NCBI GenBank assembly: GCA_015494675.1
Contig: WGAW01000074.1
Coordinates: forward strand, 1-7,927
Direction: 5' to 3'
Source of the DNA: Hydrogenimonas sp.
GTDB lineage: Bacteria; Campylobacterota; Campylobacteria; Campylobacterales; Hydrogenimonadaceae
Length of the DNA stretch: 7,927 nt
Below the pieces are notes generated by a model that was given only the letters and a program-made list of their open reading frames with translations, had not been told where the DNA came from and made no database searches. Position 1 is the stretch's first letter; every line of letters starts with the position of its first letter. Position numbers and translations under genes: made by a program. Positions 1 through 6,355 of this stretch are shown here, one piece after another.

Positions 1-1
1 G

Positions 2-118
2 CTCAAGCCCAAAACGGTAGGCCAGATACTTGCGAAGATGGACCCCGCGAAGGCTTCACAAATCACCCTTATTCTGGAAGATAGCGGCTCTGCCGGAGAG
101 CGGCGGAGAGAAAAGTAG
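2..118 (+). CDS. C-terminal end of a MotE/MgtE_N-like protein (5' truncated)
   Basis: An open frame runs in from the left edge and stops at TAG 116-118. The 38 visible residues begin LKPKTVGQILAKMDPAKASQ and end in a charged tail (AGERRREK). The pattern of a short helix ending in 'ILAKMDP' followed by 'KAS.IT.IL' is typical of the repeats in MgtE N-terminal domains and of MotE, the periplasmic chaperone of the flagellar stator-scaffold protein MotC in Campylobacterota. From memory, C. jejuni Cj1496c is of this kind and lies in the same position relative to a DUF507 gene and carA, which supports the call. The N-terminus and any signal peptide lie outside the window, so the family rests on a short stretch plus context. 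An unrelated protein with a degenerate MgtE_N repeat is the main alternative. Confidence 0.6.
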   Translation, partial: LKPKTVGQILAKMDPAKASQITLILEDSGSAGERRREK

Positions 119-129
119 GCTCCGCTTTT
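103..129 (+). terminator. possible weak rho-independent terminator overlapping the stop of the MotE-like gene
   Basis: GCGGAG (103-108) can pair with CTCCGC (120-125), with an 11-base loop that contains the TAG stop, followed by TTTT (126-129). The stem is only 6 bp, the loop is long and the T-tract short, so termination would be partial at best. It may simply be a chance pairing. Confidence 0.3.
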
Positions 130-177
130 CTATAAAACCGGCATAATCACAAATTTACCTAACTTTCGATAAACTGT

Positions 178-203
178 CGAAAAAATTTGCCCGTTTTTTC
201 GGG
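178..203 (+). repeat. overlapping small inverted repeats upstream of the DUF507 gene
   Basis: CGAAAAAA (178-185) is the exact reverse complement of TTTTTTCG (194-201). A second, shorter hairpin, CCCG (190-193) with CGGG (200-203) around a T6 loop, uses some of the same bases, so the two folds exclude each other. They lie 14-40 bases before the DUF507 start codon. No T-tract follows, so this is not a convincing terminator. The rest of the 119-217 spacer is AT-rich and probably holds a promoter, but no clear -10/-35 pair is visible. Confidence 0.35.
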
Positions 204-217
204 ACCAAAGGCGCGTT

Positions 218-769
218 ATGAAGTTAAGTTTGGCCCATGCACCGTACATTGCCAGCAAAATCGGTATCGATCTGGCGAACGCACCTTTTGTAAAACTCAA
301 AAAAGGGCTCGAGCCGGTAATCGAAAAGGCCCGGGAAGTTATAGAGAAAGATGTAAAGAACGAGCGTGCGCTCGAAGAGCGCGTAAACGAGCTGCTGGAA
401 GAGAAAGAGGATGAGATAGAGTTCATGCAGGCCGATGTTCGGCAGCTTTTCTGGATGATCAAAAAGAAGCTCGCTCCGGAGTACGGTGTCATACTCAACA
501 CCGAAGAGAGGTACAGTGATCTTTCGCACAAAATATTGAACGAACTGTGGGAAGAGGACCTGATAGAGTATACGGTAAACGAAAACCAGGTCCGAGGGGT
601 TATATTCAGGGCGATCGAGGGGTATATGAGATCGTTCGAAGAGATCGAGGATGCCGTACTCGAGAAGATTTCGCACTACAAGCGCAAGCTGATACCGGGA
701 ACGGAGGAGTACGATCTGATTTTCGAGCGCCTCTACGAAGAGGAGCTTCGCAAACGGGGGATGATGTGA
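218..769 (+). CDS. DUF507 family protein of unknown function
   Basis: This is a 183-residue cytosolic protein with no signal peptide or membrane segment. It begins MKLSLAHAPYIASKIGIDLA. Residues about 35-75 are very rich in Glu, Lys and Arg with a heptad-like pattern (predicted coiled coil or long helix). They lead into FMQADVRQLFWMIKKKLAPE, and a second helical half contains ILNELWEEDLIEY. Length, start and layout fit the DUF507 family, which has no established function. The start has a modest ribosome site, AAAGG at 207-211 with a 6-base gap. The TGA stop overlaps a possible GTG start of carA, and ATG 778 follows 8 bases later, so the two genes are probably co-transcribed and translationally coupled. 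From memory, DUF507 beside carA is a recurring Campylobacterota arrangement. The family call is fairly secure; a role in pyrimidine or arginine metabolism is only suggested by the neighbour. Confidence 0.8.
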   Translation: MKLSLAHAPYIASKIGIDLANAPFVKLKKGLEPVIEKAREVIEKDVKNERALEERVNELLEEKEDEIEFMQADVRQLFWMIKKKLAPEYGVILNTEERYSDLSHKILNELWEEDLIEYTVNENQVRGVIFRAIEGYMRSFEEIEDAVLEKISHYKRKLIPGTEEYDLIFERLYEEELRKRGMM

Positions 770-777
770 AACCGAAT

Positions 778-1905
778 ATGAAACCGGTATGGATATACCT
801 TGAGAACGGCCTTTTTCTGGAGGCTAAAAGCTTCGGGGCCGAAGGTACGGCCGTAGGGGAGATAGTATTCAACACTTCGATGACCGGGTATCAGGAGATA
901 GTGACCGATCCCAGCTATGCCGGACAGTTTGTGACTTTCACGATGCCCGAGATCGGTAACGTAGGTTGCAACGGTGAAGATATGGAGTCTTCGGCGGCAT
1001 GGTGCAAGGGCATTATCGTAAGGCAGTACCAGGCCGAGCCTTCCAACTTCAGAAGCGAAGAGCCCCTTCACGAGCTTCTGGAGCGTTTCGGGGTGCTCGG
1101 AATATGCGAAGTCGATACGAGGCTGCTTACGAAGACTCTGCGAGAAGAGGGGTCGATGATGATGATCGCCTCCACCGAAATAGAGGAGAAAGAGAGACTT
1201 GCGCGGCTTCTTGCCGATGCTCCGCATATCAGCGAGATCAACTATATCGAGGCCGTCAGTACTAAAAAGAGCTATATTCACAAATCCGGCAGATACGATG
1301 CCGTAAACTACAGATACAGCGAACCCCCCGAGCCGAAAGCCAGAGTCGTGGCGATAGATTTCGGAGTCAAGCGCAACATACTCAACGAGCTGACCGAGGC
1401 GGGGATGGAGGTGGAGGTCGTCCCAAACAGTGTGGAGGTCGGATCTCTGATAGAGCGCTACCGAAACGGCGAAATAGACGGGGTTTTCCTCTCAAACGGA
1501 CCCGGAGATCCTCTGATTTTGAAGGAGGAGCAGGAGAAGATTCGCGAACTTATAAACGCGAAAGTGCCGATGTTCGGCATATGCCTTGGGCATCAGCTGC
1601 TCTCCATAGCCCACGGATACGACACATACAAGTTAAAATTCGGCCACCACGGCGGAAACCATCCGGTCAAAAACCTTTCGACCGGTGCGGTGGAGATAAC
1701 GGCGCAAAACCACAATTACAATGTACCGGAAGAGATCAGAGAGATTGCCGAAGTGACCCATGTCAACCTCTTTGACGGCACCATTGAGGGTCTGAAATAT
1801 AAAAAGAGTCCGGTCATGTCGGTGCAGCACCATCCGGAAGCATCGCCGGGGCCCCATGAGAGCACCTACATATTCGGGGATTTTCTGCGCATGATAGTAC
1901 GCTGA
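778..1905 (+). CDS. carA: carbamoyl-phosphate synthase small (glutaminase) subunit
   Basis: CarA hydrolyses glutamine and passes ammonia to CarB for synthesis of carbamoyl phosphate, the precursor of arginine and pyrimidines, in the cytosol. The 375-residue product is the usual length. The N-terminal CPSase small-chain domain (about 1-185) has VWIYLENGLFLEAKSFGAEG and NTSMTGYQEIVTDPSYAGQ. The class I glutamine amidotransferase domain (about 190-375) has FLSNGPGDP and the nucleophile elbow FGICLGHQ with Cys269, the same number as in E. coli. Its active-site His352 and Glu354 lie in QHHPEASPGP. ATG 778 was chosen because MKPVWIYLENG matches the family N-terminus. GTG 766, four codons upstream in the same frame and behind a GGGGG at 756-760, is a real alternative. 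The frame stays open upstream inside DUF507, but those codons do not resemble CarA. carB is not in the window. Confidence 0.97.
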   Translation: MKPVWIYLENGLFLEAKSFGAEGTAVGEIVFNTSMTGYQEIVTDPSYAGQFVTFTMPEIGNVGCNGEDMESSAAWCKGIIVRQYQAEPSNFRSEEPLHELLERFGVLGICEVDTRLLTKTLREEGSMMMIASTEIEEKERLARLLADAPHISEINYIEAVSTKKSYIHKSGRYDAVNYRYSEPPEPKARVVAIDFGVKRNILNELTEAGMEVEVVPNSVEVGSLIERYRNGEIDGVFLSNGPGDPLILKEEQEKIRELINAKVPMFGICLGHQLLSIAHGYDTYKLKFGHHGGNHPVKNLSTGAVEITAQNHNYNVPEEIREIAEVTHVNLFDGTIEGLKYKKSPVMSVQHHPEASPGPHESTYIFGDFLRMIVR

Positions 1906-1914
1906 TCCCCTCTG

Positions 1915-1947
1915 CTTAACATACACTTAACACACATAACTTATAAT
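1915..1947 (+). promoter_or_regulatory. promoter of the TonB-dependent receptor with an 11-bp tandem repeat
   Basis: A consensus -10, TATAAT, lies at 1942-1947. Just upstream are two adjacent 11-mers, CTTAACATACA (1915-1925) and CTTAACACACA (1926-1936), identical at 10 of 11 positions. They place TTAACA at 1916 and 1927, one helical turn apart. No good -35 hexamer sits 16-18 bases before the -10; the repeats occupy that region. This layout is what OmpR/PhoB-type response regulators use when they activate a promoter that lacks a -35. The protein that would bind is not identifiable from the window. A start of transcription near 1953-1955 would be expected, immediately before the inverted repeat at 1958. 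Confidence 0.6.
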
Positions 1948-1957
1948 TTCTCTTCAG

Positions 1958-2017
1958 ATACCGCTTCGAACCGTTCAGCTTGACCGTTGCGCTCCCTACT
2001 CCCTGTCGAAGCGGTAT
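1958..2017 (+). repeat. 12-bp perfect inverted repeat in the presumed leader of the receptor gene
   Basis: ATACCGCTTCGA (1958-1969) is the exact reverse complement of TCGAAGCGGTAT (2006-2017). The 36 bases between them contain two internal direct repeats: ACCGTT at 1970 and 1983, and CTCCCT at 1992 and 1999. In RNA this would form a stable stem with a large loop, beginning a few bases after the predicted transcription start and ending 27 bases before the ATG. No T-run follows, so it is not a simple terminator. It could be a regulatory or stabilising leader structure, a small RNA, or one copy of a dispersed palindromic repeat. Confidence 0.75.
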
Positions 2018-2044
2018 GAGACTTTAAAAGAGGAAGAGACAGTG

Positions 2045-4042
2045 ATGAGAAAAACCGTTCCGATTGTGGCACTCTCTATAGCGGCGGGAACGATACTTTT
2101 TGCGGATGATATCCGACTTGAAGATATAGAGGTCGAAGATCAGATAAATACGACGATCGTCAAGGATGTCGCCGGCGAAGAGGTACGCTCGGCCGACCTT
2201 GCCGATGCGCTGAGCAAGCTTGATCCGGATGTTCAGCTGATAAGAAGAAGCGGAATCGCCAACGATATAATTTTGAGAGGTCTTAGAAAAGACAACCTCA
2301 ATATCCTGATAGATGGAGGAAAGATCTACGGCGGATGCCCTAACAGGATGGATCCCCCGATCTCTCACATTCTAACGAGCAATGTAGAGAAGATAGTGGT
2401 AAAAGAGGGTCCTTACGATGTGGAGAGCTTCGGGACGCTCGGCGGCCTTATAGAGGTGGATACACTGGCTCCCGAAGAGAAGTTTCAGCGTGAAATTACA
2501 TTGAACATAGGTAGCTGGGACTACAGGAAGGTGGGTTTTCGCCTGAGCGGAGGATCTGAAAAAGTCAAGTTTATATTCGGCGCCTCTACCGAAAGCAGCG
2601 GGCAGTACAGGGATGGGGACGGAAAGAGGCTTGCCGAACAGGTGGACGCCTTCGCCGACAGGTACCCTGGCGCGAACGGACAGAGGTATGCACCTATGTA
2701 CCACGATATGAAGGCTTTCAAAAAAGATACGGCCATGGCTAAGGTATTTGTCGATATAGCCGACAATCAGGAGCTGAAACTGAGCTACACGGCGAACAGG
2801 AGCAACAACGTACTGTACCCGAACAGCAAGATGGATGCCCGGCGCGACGCTTCGGACCTGCTTAACATAAAATATAGCGTTACCGGTCTCGGCGATCTAT
2901 CGAAGAGGCTCGATTTCGAGTTTTACAACTCATGGGTAGACCACCCGATGGGAACATACTTCAGAAACGCCGCTATGATGATGGGAGTGTTTGAAAACAT
3001 AATGTTCTCCCGGATATACGGCGGAAAGATCAAAAACAGTATGGATTTCGCAGAGGGGACGCTCTCTTACGGTTTTGACGGAAGCAGAAGAAGGTGGGAA
3101 GGGCACTACGCCTCCAACGGTGTTGCGACCGGGATCTCGAGTATCAATAATGCTATTACCGAAAATGCGGCACTCTTTGCGGAGTATAAAAGGAGTTACG
3201 GAAAGATAGATATGGAGGCGGGTCTTCGCTATGACTCAACGTCGGTAAACAACGACGACCCGGCCGTAAGCGGCAACGACTACGATGCGTTGAACGCCTA
3301 CATTTTCGGTACCTATAATATAGATGAAAGTGCGAGGTTTTTCGCAGGAGTCGGAAAGTCGTCACGAGTTCCCGACGGAAAAGAGCTCTACTTTCAGATG
3401 AAAACCGGAATGTACGCCGGAAATCCGAACCTCGATCAGACGTCCAACTACGAGACCGATATCGGGTTGGAAAAGGAGTTCGAAGAGGCATCCGTAAAGG
3501 GTAAGGTATTCTACAGCAGACTCAAAAACTTCATCGCATACAACCTGACGAACAGAAAGTACGAGAATGTGGATGCAAAGCTATACGGAGTCTCTATAGA
3601 AGGGACATACGCCTTCAGCGACTATCTCTATGCGGAGCTGGGAGCCGCATACCAGAGAGGAAAAAAAGATAGCCCGCTGACCGGCCAGAACGATACAGAT
3701 CTTCCCAATGTGCTGCCCCTGAAAGCGAATGCCGCGATCAACTACGATTTCGACGATACTCTTACGGCGGCACTTTCTACCGTGTTGGCGAAAGGGTGGA
3801 GCGACTACGATGCCGATAACGGTGAGCAGAAGATTTCGGGATATGCCGTCTTTAATCTGAAAATTAAAAAAGAGTTTAAAAAGAGTCTCTTCGTAACGGC
3901 AGGGGTGGACAATATACTCGACAGAACCTATGCCGCTACAAACACATACGCGGATATGACGCTCACTTCGGGCGGCGGGGTTCCGATGCTCCTTAACGAG
4001 CCCGGCCGCTACTACTACTGCAACCTCACCTGCCGCTTTTAG
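2045..4042 (+). CDS. TonB-dependent copper receptor, OprC/NosA-like
   Basis: This is an outer-membrane receptor that would import copper using energy from TonB. The 665-residue product starts with a signal peptide (MRKTVPIVALSIAAGTILFA, likely cut after Ala20). A TonB-box-like segment follows (LEDIEVE, 25-31), then a plug domain to roughly residue 140 (IILRGLRKDN.NILIDGG) and a barrel of aromatic-rich strands ending in a terminal Phe. The plug carries GGCPNRMDPP, giving Cys98-x-x-x-Met102, and the barrel carries His220-x-Met222 within MYHDMK. OprC of Pseudomonas binds copper through a CxxxM plus HxM site, and NosA/OprC proteins share the CPNRMDPP signature. Spacing between the two halves is shorter than in OprC. 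ATG 2045 follows AGGAAG (2031-2036) with an 8-base gap; GTG 2042 is a possible earlier start. It lies between carA and ccoN and appears to have its own promoter and terminator. Copper specificity is inferred from motifs. Confidence 0.85.
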   Translation: MRKTVPIVALSIAAGTILFADDIRLEDIEVEDQINTTIVKDVAGEEVRSADLADALSKLDPDVQLIRRSGIANDIILRGLRKDNLNILIDGGKIYGGCPNRMDPPISHILTSNVEKIVVKEGPYDVESFGTLGGLIEVDTLAPEEKFQREITLNIGSWDYRKVGFRLSGGSEKVKFIFGASTESSGQYRDGDGKRLAEQVDAFADRYPGANGQRYAPMYHDMKAFKKDTAMAKVFVDIADNQELKLSYTANRSNNVLYPNSKMDARRDASDLLNIKYSVTGLGDLSKRLDFEFYNSWVDHPMGTYFRNAAMMMGVFENIMFSRIYGGKIKNSMDFAEGTLSYGFDGSRRRWEGHYASNGVATGISSINNAITENAALFAEYKRSYGKIDMEAGLRYDSTSVNNDDPAVSGNDYDALNAYIFGTYNIDESARFFAGVGKSSRVPDGKELYFQMKTGMYAGNPNLDQTSNYETDIGLEKEFEEASVKGKVFYSRLKNFIAYNLTNRKYENVDAKLYGVSIEGTYAFSDYLYAELGAAYQRGKKDSPLTGQNDTDLPNVLPLKANAAINYDFDDTLTAALSTVLAKGWSDYDADNGEQKISGYAVFNLKIKKEFKKSLFVTAGVDNILDRTYAATNTYADMTLTSGGGVPMLLNEPGRYYYCNLTCRF

Positions 4043-4047
4043 AATGT

Positions 4048-4071
4048 TTCGCCGGACTCTCCGGCGAATTT
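4048..4071 (+). terminator. hairpin terminator after the copper receptor gene
   Basis: TTCGCCGG (4048-4055) pairs perfectly with CCGGCGAA (4061-4068) around a 5-base loop, starting 5 bases after the receptor stop codon. Only TTT (4069-4071) follows before AAATC. The stem is strong and well placed for ending the receptor transcript; the short T-tract means read-through into ccoN is possible. The opposite strand has no T-run beyond the stem, so action on + transcripts is more likely. Confidence 0.7.
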
Positions 4072-4079
4072 AAATCAAA

Positions 4080-4155
4080 CTTAACTAAAAAGTTAATTGA
4101 AAGTTAACAGATTTTAAGGATACCTTCATAAAAATGTCACTATCATGTCATTGTC
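4080..4155 (+). promoter_or_regulatory. probable regulatory region of the ccoNOQP operon with 11-bp-spaced repeats
   Basis: TTAA cores occur at 4081, 4093 and 4104, spaced 12 and 11 bases, as CTTAAC, GTTAAT and GTTAAC. Read on the - strand these become TTAACTTTCAA followed directly by TTAACTTTTTA, like the TTAAC repeats ahead of the receptor gene. Further down, ATGTCACTATC (4134-4144) is followed directly by ATGTCATTGTC (4145-4155), identical at 9 of 11 positions. A possible promoter is TTAACA (4104-4109), 17 bases, CATAAA (4127-4132), but the -10 is poor, so the start is uncertain. The remaining leader to 4190 shows no stable structure that I trust. Confidence 0.45.
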
Positions 4156-4202
4156 TTACTCTCTGGCGACGGTCGGGGGGAAACAATACAAAGGAGGTTT
4201 GC

Positions 4203-5666
4203 ATGACAAATGCAGCAATGGAATACGATTACACCGTATCCAAATGGTTCGCCTACCTAGCAATCATCTTCGGGATTATAGGTATGCTTATCGGCGTGTT
4301 CATTGCCTTTCAGATGGCATATCCTGAGCTGAACAACCTGTTCGGCCAGTACGGTACATTCAGCCGGCTTCGACCGATTCACACCAATGTGGTGGCGTTC
4401 GGATTTACCCTGAGCGGTATATGGGCATCTTTCTACTATATCTCCCAGAGGGTGCTGAAGGTCTCGATAAAAGAGAATTCCGTGGTGCACGGAATCGCCA
4501 AGCTTCACTTTTTCCTATATGTGATTCTGGCTGCGGGTCTTGTGATCTCTCTGCTTCTGGGTATCACCACATCCAAAGAGTATGCCGAGATGGAGTGGCC
4601 GCTCGATATATTGACGGTAGTGGTATGGATCCTTTTCGGTCTGGCGCTGTTCGGTCTTATCGGAATGCGTCGTGAAAAGACCCTCTATATTTCTATGTGG
4701 TACTTCATCGCCTTCTTCCTCGGCGTCGCCATGCTCTATCTATTCAACAATATGGAAGTACCTACATACTTCGTGGCGGGAATGGGTAAATGGTACCACT
4801 CCGTATCGATGTACGCCGGAACGAACGACGCTCTCGTTCAGTGGTGGTACGGACACAACGCGGTCGCATTCGTCTTTACCGTGCCGATCGTCGCGATGAT
4901 CTACTACTTCCTTCCCAAAGAGTCCGGTCAGCCTGTTTTCTCATACAAACTCTCGCTCCTTTCGTTCTGGGGTCTTATGTTCGTGTACCTCTGGGCGGGC
5001 GGACACCACCTGATCTACTCTACGGTTCCCGACTGGATGCAGACAATGGGGTCTATCTTCTCTGTCATCCTTATCCTCCCTTCATGGGGTTCGGCTATCA
5101 ACATGCTGCTTACAATGAAGGGCGAGTGGAATCAGCTGAAAGAGTCTCCGCTGATCAAATTCATGATTCTGGCATCTACGTTCTACATGCTCTCTACACT
5201 CGAAGGACCGATTCAGGCCATCAAATCGGTAAACGCGCTTGCGCACTTTACAGACTGGATCGTGGGACACGTTCACGACGGTACTCTCGGCTGGGTCGCA
5301 TTCATGATCATCGCCGCTACTCTGCATATGGCTCCGCGCTACTTCAAGCGTGAAATATACAGCAAAAAGCTTATGGAGATGCAGTTCTGGCTGCAGACTA
5401 CTGGTATCGTTCTCTACTTCTCGAGCATGTGGATTGCGGGTATCACACAGGGTATGATGTGGCGTGCGGTCGACCAGTACGGTAACCTTGCATACTCTTT
5501 CATAGATACGGTCACTGTTCTGCACCCGTACTACACTATTCGTGCGATCGGCGGTCTGCTCTTTGTTATAGGTCTGTTTATGTGGGCCTACAACTTCGTT
5601 AAGACCATGCAAAGCGGCAGAGTTCTTGAAAAAGAGCCGGCATTCGCATCGCCTATGGGCGCGTAA
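4203..5666 (+). CDS. ccoN: cytochrome c oxidase, cbb3-type, catalytic subunit I
   Basis: CcoN is the proton-pumping catalytic subunit of the high-oxygen-affinity cbb3 oxidase in the inner membrane. It reduces O2 to water with electrons from CcoO and CcoP. The 487-residue product has about twelve hydrophobic helices. Ligands are all present: His60 (RPIHTN) and His358 for low-spin heme b, His356 (GHVHDG) for heme b3, and His218 (WYGHN), His268 and His269 (AGGHHLIY) for CuB. Tyr262, six residues before the HH pair, is the position of the cross-linked tyrosine in cbb3 enzymes. ATG 4203 is chosen because AAGGAGG (4191-4197) lies 5 bases upstream; the in-frame extension to 4134 lacks homology-like sequence. 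It opens the operon, with ccoO starting 11 bases after the stop. CuB needs copper, which fits the receptor gene upstream. Confidence 0.98.
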   Translation: MTNAAMEYDYTVSKWFAYLAIIFGIIGMLIGVFIAFQMAYPELNNLFGQYGTFSRLRPIHTNVVAFGFTLSGIWASFYYISQRVLKVSIKENSVVHGIAKLHFFLYVILAAGLVISLLLGITTSKEYAEMEWPLDILTVVVWILFGLALFGLIGMRREKTLYISMWYFIAFFLGVAMLYLFNNMEVPTYFVAGMGKWYHSVSMYAGTNDALVQWWYGHNAVAFVFTVPIVAMIYYFLPKESGQPVFSYKLSLLSFWGLMFVYLWAGGHHLIYSTVPDWMQTMGSIFSVILILPSWGSAINMLLTMKGEWNQLKESPLIKFMILASTFYMLSTLEGPIQAIKSVNALAHFTDWIVGHVHDGTLGWVAFMIIAATLHMAPRYFKREIYSKKLMEMQFWLQTTGIVLYFSSMWIAGITQGMMWRAVDQYGNLAYSFIDTVTVLHPYYTIRAIGGLLFVIGLFMWAYNFVKTMQSGRVLEKEPAFASPMGA

Positions 5667-5677
5667 GGAGGATAATG

Positions 5678-6343
5678 ATGTTTCATTGGTTGGAAAAAAG
5701 ACCGTTTTTCTTTGCGGTAGGAGTCTTTCTCGTTATCGCGTTTGCAGGATTGATTGAAATCGTACCGGACTTTGCCCAGGCTTCACGTCCGGTAGCGGGT
5801 ACCAAGCCCTACACGGTGCTTGAGCTTGCCGGACGTCATGTCTATATCAAAGATAGCTGTAACGCCTGCCACTCCCAGCTGATACGTCCGTTCAAGTCGG
5901 AAACGGACCGATACGGTCCGTACAGCCTGAGCGGAGAGTATGCGTTCGACCGTCCGTTCCTCTGGGGCTCCAAGCGAACAGGTCCCGATCTTCATAGAGT
6001 CGGTGAGTATCGTACTACTGACTGGCATGAAAACCATATGTGGGAGCCGACATCCGTCGTTCCGGGATCGATCATGCCGGCATACAAGCATATGTTCAAA
6101 CAGAATGCCGACCTGGAGACAGCTTATGCGGAGGCGCTGACTGTCAAAAAGGTCTTCAACGTTCCGTATGACCAGCCGGGCATGCCGAAGCTAGGCAGTT
6201 GGGAAGAGGCCAGAAAACAGGCTTTGGAAGATGCGAAAAAGATAGCGGGCGAGATGAAAAATCAGGACGTAAAAGATGCCGTCGCGCGCGGTGAGATTCC
6301 TGAGATAGTCGCTATTATCGCTTATCTCAACAGCCTGCACTAA
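5678..6343 (+). CDS. ccoO: cytochrome c oxidase, cbb3-type, monoheme subunit II
   Basis: CcoO is a membrane-anchored c-type cytochrome that passes electrons to heme b of CcoN. The 221-residue product has an N-terminal membrane anchor (about residues 9-31, FFFAVGVFLVIAFAGLIEIV) and a periplasmic heme domain. The heme-binding motif is Cys61-Asn-Ala-Cys64-His65, in the sequence CNACHSQLIRPF, which is very typical of CcoO. Met133 in PGSIMPAY is the expected axial ligand, and 'WGSKRTGPDLHRVG' is another family signature. AAGGAGG at 5665-5671 gives a 6-base gap to ATG 5678; ATG 5675 directly before it is the other possible start and adds one Met. The length is usual for the family, and nothing suggests damage. 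Confidence 0.97.
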   Translation: MFHWLEKRPFFFAVGVFLVIAFAGLIEIVPDFAQASRPVAGTKPYTVLELAGRHVYIKDSCNACHSQLIRPFKSETDRYGPYSLSGEYAFDRPFLWGSKRTGPDLHRVGEYRTTDWHENHMWEPTSVVPGSIMPAYKHMFKQNADLETAYAEALTVKKVFNVPYDQPGMPKLGSWEEARKQALEDAKKIAGEMKNQDVKDAVARGEIPEIVAIIAYLNSLH

Positions 6344-6355
6344 ACTGGATTCGGC

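Noticed and set aside
547..777. In-frame extension of carA upstream to ATG 547
   Set aside because: It lies entirely within the DUF507 gene in another frame, is Arg/Gly-rich, and does not resemble any CarA N-terminus; family alignment starts at 778.
733..1281. 182-codon open frame on the - strand over carA
   Set aside because: It is antisense to a well-supported gene, has no recognisable domain, and follows from codon bias of the + gene. The same holds for the other - strand frames over the receptor and cco genes.
1958..2017. Inverted repeat as a rho-independent terminator of carA
   Set aside because: The loop is 36 bases, no T-run follows the stem, and a consensus -10 lies just upstream.
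4081..4096. TTAAC-N6-GTTAA palindrome as an FNR/CRP-family (NssR-type) site
   Set aside because: The sites described for that family have a 4-base spacer (TTAAC-N4-GTTAA); here it is 6. The direct-repeat reading fits the spacing better.
4134..4155. True enterobacterial Pho box
   Set aside because: Only the TGTCA core and spacing agree; the flanking positions and the organism differ, so it is kept only as a repeat of unknown use.
4134..4202. In-frame extension of ccoN to ATG 4134
   Set aside because: It covers the repeat region and the Shine-Dalgarno AAGGAGG; the added residues are not membrane-protein-like and are not part of CcoN.
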